36,487 nucleotides of DNA from assembly GCA_964630905.1 (NCBI GenBank), contig CAZVWR010000032.1, forward strand, positions 1-36,487, given 5' to 3'. The notes beneath the pieces are model-generated. The model was not told the origin of the DNA and made no database searches. It saw only the letters and a list, made by a program, of their open reading frames with translations. A program made the translations under genes and the position numbers. Shown in pieces: positions 32,301 through 36,487 of the stretch; position 1 is the stretch's first letter, and every line of letters starts with the position of its first letter. The stretch is from JAGOEX01 sp964630905 (GTDB taxonomy: Bacteria > UBP6 > UBA1177).

Positions 32301-35300
32301 GTTACCTACCAGTTTAACGGAAAAAGAAATATTAAGCGTGGACATTACAAGTTTGCAGTTTATCCAGATAATGAACTTGAGATCCTGCCTGATGAGAAAG
32401 CTTCTATCGAAGGAACTTTGATTATAAAAGAAGGTATGTCTCCGCTAAAGGATGCGGTTGCTGTTCTTCATCCGGGCAGCGTGACTGCTCTTACAGATGC
32501 AGATGGAAAATTCGTTTTCACTAATCTGGAGAAAGGTTACTATGCTATCCATATATCAAAGAAAGGATACTTGCCGGCAAACACCAATGTTCTTGTAGAG
32601 CAGGGTGAATACAAGGTCATTAATCCGATCTTTACGAATCTTCTTCCTTCCTCTACTGTTAAAACGGAAGTAAGCGGAACAGTTGTTCACGGATACACAA
32701 ATGAGACACTCGGGGACATAAGAGTTGTACTTCAGAATGGAGAAGGCGTGACTCTGGAAAATGAAACTTTTCAGAGCGGAAGTTTTACTTTCAGTGAAGT
32801 TGAGACAGGAAGCTATACGATCATTGCTTCAAAAGACGGTTTTTACACTGGCTCAGTTCAGTTTACGGTCGAGGATTCGCCAGTTACACTTAATCCTGTA
32901 AAACTGATTCCTTTAATGGTCTGCGGTAACGGTATGATCGAAACTTCTGAGAAATGTGATGGAAATGTCAGGAAATGTTCTGACATTAGTGACAGCTACT
33001 CCGGTGGACTTGCTACATGTTCTTCAGACTGTTCAAGCTTTGATCTGAGCAACTGTATTGAAAGCAGTCTGTGCGGTAACGGCATCCTGGAAGAAGGCGA
33101 GCTTTGTGACAAAGAAAGCAAACTTTGCAGTGATATATCATCACAGTATTCTGACGGCACGGCAAAATGTGGAAACACGTGTACTTCATGGAATCTGACC
33201 GATTGCACTGGGACAGCTGAAGATCCAATCTGCGGTGATAGTGTGGTTGACAGTCCTGAGATATGTGATGGAAATATAAAATCCTGTGTTGAGATCGACC
33301 CAGATAAATATGCTTCAGGTAACGCATACTGTAAGAATGACTGTACAGGATTCAGTGAAAGCACCTGTGTTATGAAAATCACATCAAGACAGGTTGCCTG
33401 CACTAACGCTAACCCGGAAAATTCGGTATGGACAGCTTCTTATGCAGGTGGAAAGATTAATCAAACATGGAATGGAAAGTACTGGGAACCGTCTACTGAC
33501 ACCTGTGAGTGGGAATGTGATACAAATTATACATTTAATCCGATAAGTGAAAGTTGTGTTGCAGATACAAAAGTTTGGACTTGTCCAGAAAAACCTTTCT
33601 GGAACAACCAGTATGACACAGCTTACAATACGGTTGACAGCTATACTCAGACATGGACAGGAACTGCCTGGAGTCCGGTTGATGACAGTGAAACAAATTA
33701 CGATTTGACAGCAAGCACCACATCATGCAGGTACAAATGCAGCTTCAATATGGAATGGGATGGGGATAAATGTGTAGGAATAACAAAGACACCAGATTTT
33801 GACTGTTCAAACTATTTTTTACCCGTAGCAGGCGAGGTGCTCAACACTCCTTCGACATACTCACAAACCTGGACATATAACGGTGGAAGTTGGGGGTGGT
33901 CTCCTTATGATGATGTTGTTGTTGATTACAGTCCATCTTATGTCGGACCGAGCAATCCATGTACTTTCAGATGTGATGAAAATTATTCTTGGAGCGGGGT
34001 TAATAATGAATGTGCAGCTGATACAAAAACTACAAGTTGTACAGGACTTCCTGCTAACGCTTCATGGAATACAGCATCAGAAATCACTCAGACATGGAGT
34101 GGAACAGGGTGGCTGCCCTCTGAGGATGGAACATATAATGAAGAAGCCAGTTCAACTGAGTGTAGATTTAAATGTGATGAGAATTATTTCTGGAATGGGT
34201 CTGAATGTGAAATTTTTTGTGACATCTGGAAGGAAGATTTTGACAACCCGCCGGATATTAGCAATAAATGGAATCTTGCTGTAACGGTCGGTTCTGCTTC
34301 TTTGACATATACTTCAAATAATCTCCTTATGCATGCTGACAAACCTTCTAGTAATTACAGCGGGATTCAAATTACAAGCAACAGATCTTTTGAAAGTGCT
34401 ATACTGGATGTCACTGTTGAAGTGAAACATGAGGGTTGGGGTCGGACTAGGATTAGGCTGGATGATGGTCCAAGTACATTTGGAACAACAGTTCTGAGTT
34501 CTATTGAACTCGACACCGACGATACGCCCTGGATAATGATTTATGGAGAAGGGTATGGAAATGGACCGACTGGAAACGGGACAGGTGTTTCAGGCACTTC
34601 ATATATGAATAGATGGGTGAAGTTTCGTGTTGTTGTTAATGCTGATCAGATTATATATTATGCGGATGATATTCAGATCGGGCAGTATACTGTTACAAAT
34701 ATTCCTCCACAGGTGTATCTGCATTTGGAAACAGGATCTGCAGCATGGAAGTCGGGGGCGAATGACACTTCATTTAGAAAAGTTGAGATTAAAGAAGGGT
34801 CATGCAAAACATATACAAAGACCTATGGTGGTACGCTTAATGATATTCCCGGTTATAGTGGAAGTTTAAAAGAAACATCAGAAGGCACTTTTATTGCAGT
34901 TGGAATGACCAACTCTAGTTCAGATACGACAGGTGATGCGTATCTTTTAAACTTTGATATTAACGGAAATATTTTAGTCGAGAAAACATTTGGGGGATCA
35001 GGTCGAGACCTTTTTACATCTGTTATTCCCGCTGGAGATAATTTCATATCTTGTGGGCTATCAACAACATATGGATCTAGTCGGGGAAAACTTTACTGCG
35101 TAAACATGGATTCAGGGTTTGAAGAACTTAGTTATTTTACCCTTGGCGGAGAAGATTATACGAATACTTTTGATATCGCTCCTACATTAGATGGAAATTT
35201 TGTCACAGTAGGTAATAGTACAGATACTGATGTCTGGCTAGATATTGTCGTTAGAAAAATCGCTTTTGATGGCACTGAGATCTGGAAAAAATATTATGCA

Positions 35301-35918
35301 AATTCTCAAGATGATACTGGCCGAAATATTATAGAGCTTGCCGATGGTAGCTTCTTGGTAACTGGTTATACTGGAGGTTGGACAAGTTGTCATCAGGTTT
35401 ATTTGTTAAAATTAGATTCGTCAGGTAATAAACTGTGGGATAAGGTTTATGGTCCCTGTAACAGCAAATCTAATTTTCAAGAAGCACGGCAAGCCATAGA
35501 ACTTTCTGATGGAAGTATTATAATTAGTGGTTCGATGTATAACGCTAATGGGAATCGTGATGCATTTCTTATGAAAACAGATTCTTCGGGCGATCAAATA
35601 TGGTTAAAAGTCTTTGGTGAGGATACTATGGAAGACAAAGCCGAAGCATTAATATCAACATCAGACGAAGGCTTTGTTTTAGTCGGAACAACAGCATCGT
35701 ATGGTTTTGGCGGCAACGATGTATTTTTAATAAAAACAGATGATTCCGGAAATCAGGAATGGTACAAAACTTTTGGAGGAATAGAGAGTGATCAAGGAAA
35801 ATCCGTGCTCCAAACTCAAGACAACGGATTCCTCATACTGGGGATAACCAATTCTTCTGGAAATGGCGAAAATGATATGTTCATCATCAAAACTGATGAA
35901 AACGGTAATGTTTTTTAA
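29385..35918 (+). CDS. Giant multidomain surface lipoprotein
   Basis: The 2177-residue lipoprotein has a signal MKQFIIVLFLVFVFISC followed by an acidic linker. Regions in order: an N-terminal part of unknown fold with six GDPIM motifs (443-484); a long unrecognised region to about 1000; two carboxypeptidase-regulatory-like beta-sandwich units (about 1003-1075 and 1095-1170); three Myxococcus-type Cys-rich repeats (about 1180-1328); four Trp/Cys repeats with the WxxxxWxP pattern (about 1332-1612); a laminin-G/concanavalin-like domain (about 1611-1808); and a C-terminal propeller of repeated DGGFI-x-G-x(n)-GGxD blades (about 1810-2177). GGAGG precedes the GTG start. The make-up suggests an adhesin or substrate-binding scaffold. 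Its Cys-rich repeats match those of the lipoprotein at 24729. Confidence 0.85.
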   Translation: MKQFIIVLFLVFVFISCDIEKRKPFNNDDSLSPDIDNISDDKDTADTDLDHIVPDTVDNELDEDSVVPDNDTGLVNITGVVYGKDSVFETEVLLKHGENELSSENTDNKGVFSFSADLEEGEVYCIDTDNEYVDLKSCFQYEGGTSITINVNPVTTILSMIYMEGKEILADSELNSRFYFKLATGAHIYELDYSMYPGISEGFSLVGKAIGDESLKAIIESVTEDVKKGVDSDNYSNLFNGFVIFTDSNEVFIEKDSGVNVKMNLVSSSQDTAEGFELRWYIPENVEKDGVLSIDHNVKVPGELPVVTKLIYKGTDGNVLTLAKRTTVVTVLKVKSTREVTVESSDKILHRPVSDVAFLSMPPGISLKKDGNNVEKITFKEIEGFPGNVIYRFVMEPAGAEFENDIPLYVTLNLDDVFSGNHSLLSVKRSSNGYFDLMESSSGDPIMLAASGDPIMSKVLSGDPIMSGDPIMSGDPIMSGDPIMNKVVSRAITFTADHFSVFEEGSSEVSVKDIMEEWTKNQALQLVDDEGKSMNPWGFIVKSLNNSKYAEAAAFSYIFDDPDSVENYSDIIGSILGRESGNHFNYSILENYYWMWRHALYAQKRSGGTDKNVFPSDGSSLRELFFYLFSGTTAFNRTMTISDMYSENTKFSLHERVSLNKTLPDVHEKALELFLEITDTENVDQESLYKLKLFPEAFMPFGTLLKTIISPQIHSIPNDPISFDSLFCIWTSSDNGDGTFNDCLSSPEQYSINDDGFVADSDGNEVTGDEAYQMLSFRFPKLSHKESDSRKKTILKVLYMILKYGSRSVSQDTLVEDLKQDIYDSIALLFLEMGTVVDSSSVTDLTTIEGKHVFAGDSDRNKIYEVPLVSSVDKFLDKVNVTVNTDALSSYSFERVVADVKVNSIVGKDSYDGNRPLLLFDKEHSEVSYTSTSLSVDDLAGDQNRSGMSLFNILKDVDVSQYERSFVEINLIVTYQFNGKRNIKRGHYKFAVYPDNELEILPDEKASIEGTLIIKEGMSPLKDAVAVLHPGSVTALTDADGKFVFTNLEKGYYAIHISKKGYLPANTNVLVEQGEYKVINPIFTNLLPSSTVKTEVSGTVVHGYTNETLGDIRVVLQNGEGVTLENETFQSGSFTFSEVETGSYTIIASKDGFYTGSVQFTVEDSPVTLNPVKLIPLMVCGNGMIETSEKCDGNVRKCSDISDSYSGGLATCSSDCSSFDLSNCIESSLCGNGILEEGELCDKESKLCSDISSQYSDGTAKCGNTCTSWNLTDCTGTAEDPICGDSVVDSPEICDGNIKSCVEIDPDKYASGNAYCKNDCTGFSESTCVMKITSRQVACTNANPENSVWTASYAGGKINQTWNGKYWEPSTDTCEWECDTNYTFNPISESCVADTKVWTCPEKPFWNNQYDTAYNTVDSYTQTWTGTAWSPVDDSETNYDLTASTTSCRYKCSFNMEWDGDKCVGITKTPDFDCSNYFLPVAGEVLNTPSTYSQTWTYNGGSWGWSPYDDVVVDYSPSYVGPSNPCTFRCDENYSWSGVNNECAADTKTTSCTGLPANASWNTASEITQTWSGTGWLPSEDGTYNEEASSTECRFKCDENYFWNGSECEIFCDIWKEDFDNPPDISNKWNLAVTVGSASLTYTSNNLLMHADKPSSNYSGIQITSNRSFESAILDVTVEVKHEGWGRTRIRLDDGPSTFGTTVLSSIELDTDDTPWIMIYGEGYGNGPTGNGTGVSGTSYMNRWVKFRVVVNADQIIYYADDIQIGQYTVTNIPPQVYLHLETGSAAWKSGANDTSFRKVEIKEGSCKTYTKTYGGTLNDIPGYSGSLKETSEGTFIAVGMTNSSSDTTGDAYLLNFDINGNILVEKTFGGSGRDLFTSVIPAGDNFISCGLSTTYGSSRGKLYCVNMDSGFEELSYFTLGGEDYTNTFDIAPTLDGNFVTVGNSTDTDVWLDIVVRKIAFDGTEIWKKYYANSQDDTGRNIIELADGSFLVTGYTGGWTSCHQVYLLKLDSSGNKLWDKVYGPCNSKSNFQEARQAIELSDGSIIISGSMYNANGNRDAFLMKTDSSGDQIWLKVFGEDTMEDKAEALISTSDEGFVLVGTTASYGFGGNDVFLIKTDDSGNQEWYKTFGGIESDQGKSVLQTQDNGFLILGITNSSGNGENDMFIIKTDENGNVF
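30711..30836 (+). repeat. Six GDPIM pentapeptide motifs
   Basis: Copies start at 30711, 30738, 30768, 30786, 30804 and 30822; the last four are spaced by single Ser codons as an 18-bp unit. Synonymous codons differ from copy to copy (Pro-Ile as CCC ATT, CCA ATT, CCG ATA, CCC ATC). Confidence 0.85.
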
Positions 35919-35997
35919 TAAGCCATAAACTTCACTCCTCCCGACAAGCATTATTTGTCAGCTCTTGTAATATTTAAACACTATGAGGTCAACAGTG

Positions 35998-36444
35998 TTA
36001 AATCATACTGTTGGGAAACAAGGTGCTTGCCATGATATATAAGGAAACAAGAGCAAACGATAAAAACAATACAATCCAAATTCTATAAGAACTTGCTCCC
36101 TGAATTTTGTTTATTAAGCTGTCATCCCCGTTCTTGATCTTGTCACTTATATAAGCGAGACCTTTTAGTTTCTCATATTTATGTAGTGTAATTGCATGAA
36201 ATAATTCCATTGTTCGGTGCTTCATTAATAATTGTATAGAAGCTGTTGCTGCTATAAAAGCTAAGAATGAAGCAATTAGCCTCGGTGTTTTATCAATATT
36301 GTTTCCTAGAGCAATTACAAGCAAGAAAGCCTGAGCAGTTAAACTTGTTACTGGAGTTTGCCAAACCAGAGAATTGAATGAATCTCTCCTGCTGTTGAGC
36401 AAATTATATTGATTCTCGGTTATTTCATTAATATTCACAGCCAT
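35998..36444 (-). CDS. Small membrane protein of unknown function
   Basis: The 148-residue protein has about three membrane segments (around 33-46, 56-75 and 121-140). A soluble Asn/Gln-rich N-terminus and a charged loop (KYEKLKGLAYISDKIKNGDDS) lie outside them. I do not recognise the family; the layout resembles small proteins labelled as hypothetical integral membrane proteins. No good ribosome binding site is visible before the ATG at 36444, so the start is uncertain. It converges with the giant lipoprotein gene with 79 bases between, in which I see only a weak GACAA/TTGTC dyad and no clear terminator. Confidence 0.6.
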   Translation of the reverse strand: MAVNINEITENQYNLLNSRRDSFNSLVWQTPVTSLTAQAFLLVIALGNNIDKTPRLIASFLAFIAATASIQLLMKHRTMELFHAITLHKYEKLKGLAYISDKIKNGDDSLINKIQGASSYRIWIVLFLSFALVSLYIMASTLFPNSMI

Positions 36445-36487
36445 CCCATAGATTGCTAAACCTAAGATATTCTGCTTAAAAATCTCT

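Overview
The window looks like chromosomal DNA of a Gram-negative bacterium of low to moderate GC. Housekeeping genes (dapB, gpsA, rpoZ, miaB, a CDP-alcohol phosphatidyltransferase, an FtsB/DivIC-like gene) sit beside many secreted lipoproteins that carry a lipobox. Myxococcus-type Cys-rich repeats, RCC1 repeats, Kelch-like repeats and DUF1566 domains in these lipoproteins recall uncultured anaerobic deltaproteobacterial or Myxococcota-like lineages. I cannot name the organism from sequence alone.

Layout. 1-3445: a hybrid histidine kinase, convergent with and overlapping a PHP-domain lipoprotein gene. 3497-7335: a defence-like locus. A WYL-domain regulator is divergent from four co-directional genes: a small unknown protein, an Mrr-like PD-(D/E)XK endonuclease with its own N-terminal domain, an HhH-GPD (DNA glycosylase fold) protein and a small PD-(D/E)XK protein. 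A palindrome overlaps the regulator promoter, and the regulator is bracketed by an exact 47-bp direct repeat. 7397-10186: two convergent AAA_14/DUF4143 ATPases, each preceded by an array of operator-like sites. 10217-12036: gpsA and dapB on the minus strand. 12104-15059: rpoZ, two small unknown proteins and a Kelch-like lipoprotein, closed by a terminator. 15063-22370: a compact collinear run of miaB, a CDP-alcohol phosphatidyltransferase, a nucleotidyltransferase with a membrane tail, exbD, an FtsB-like gene, a diguanylate cyclase and a UDP-glucuronate 4-epimerase-like gene. 22441-35918: an array of lipoprotein genes (four DUF1566 paralogues, a Cys-rich/C2-like protein, an RCC1 protein and a 2177-residue giant), several preceded by copies of one promoter-leader module and separated by repeat-rich DNA. 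35998-36444: a small membrane protein on the minus strand.

Most interesting points. (1) The C-termini of the four DUF1566 lipoproteins share a fixed scaffold (exact length in three). Their variable residues are almost all encoded by codons ending in C or T, and differences at first and second codon positions are concentrated there. This is the signature left by diversity-generating retroelements, and three of the four genes have a short hairpin just after the stop codon. No reverse transcriptase or template repeat is in the window, so the generator would have to be elsewhere. (2) The WYL-controlled operon joins two PD-(D/E)XK nucleases with a glycosylase-fold protein and may be a restriction system against modified DNA. 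(3) A pair of intergenic elements at 27.9-28.3 kb and 29.0-29.2 kb share a nested stem-loop with one compensatory base-pair change.
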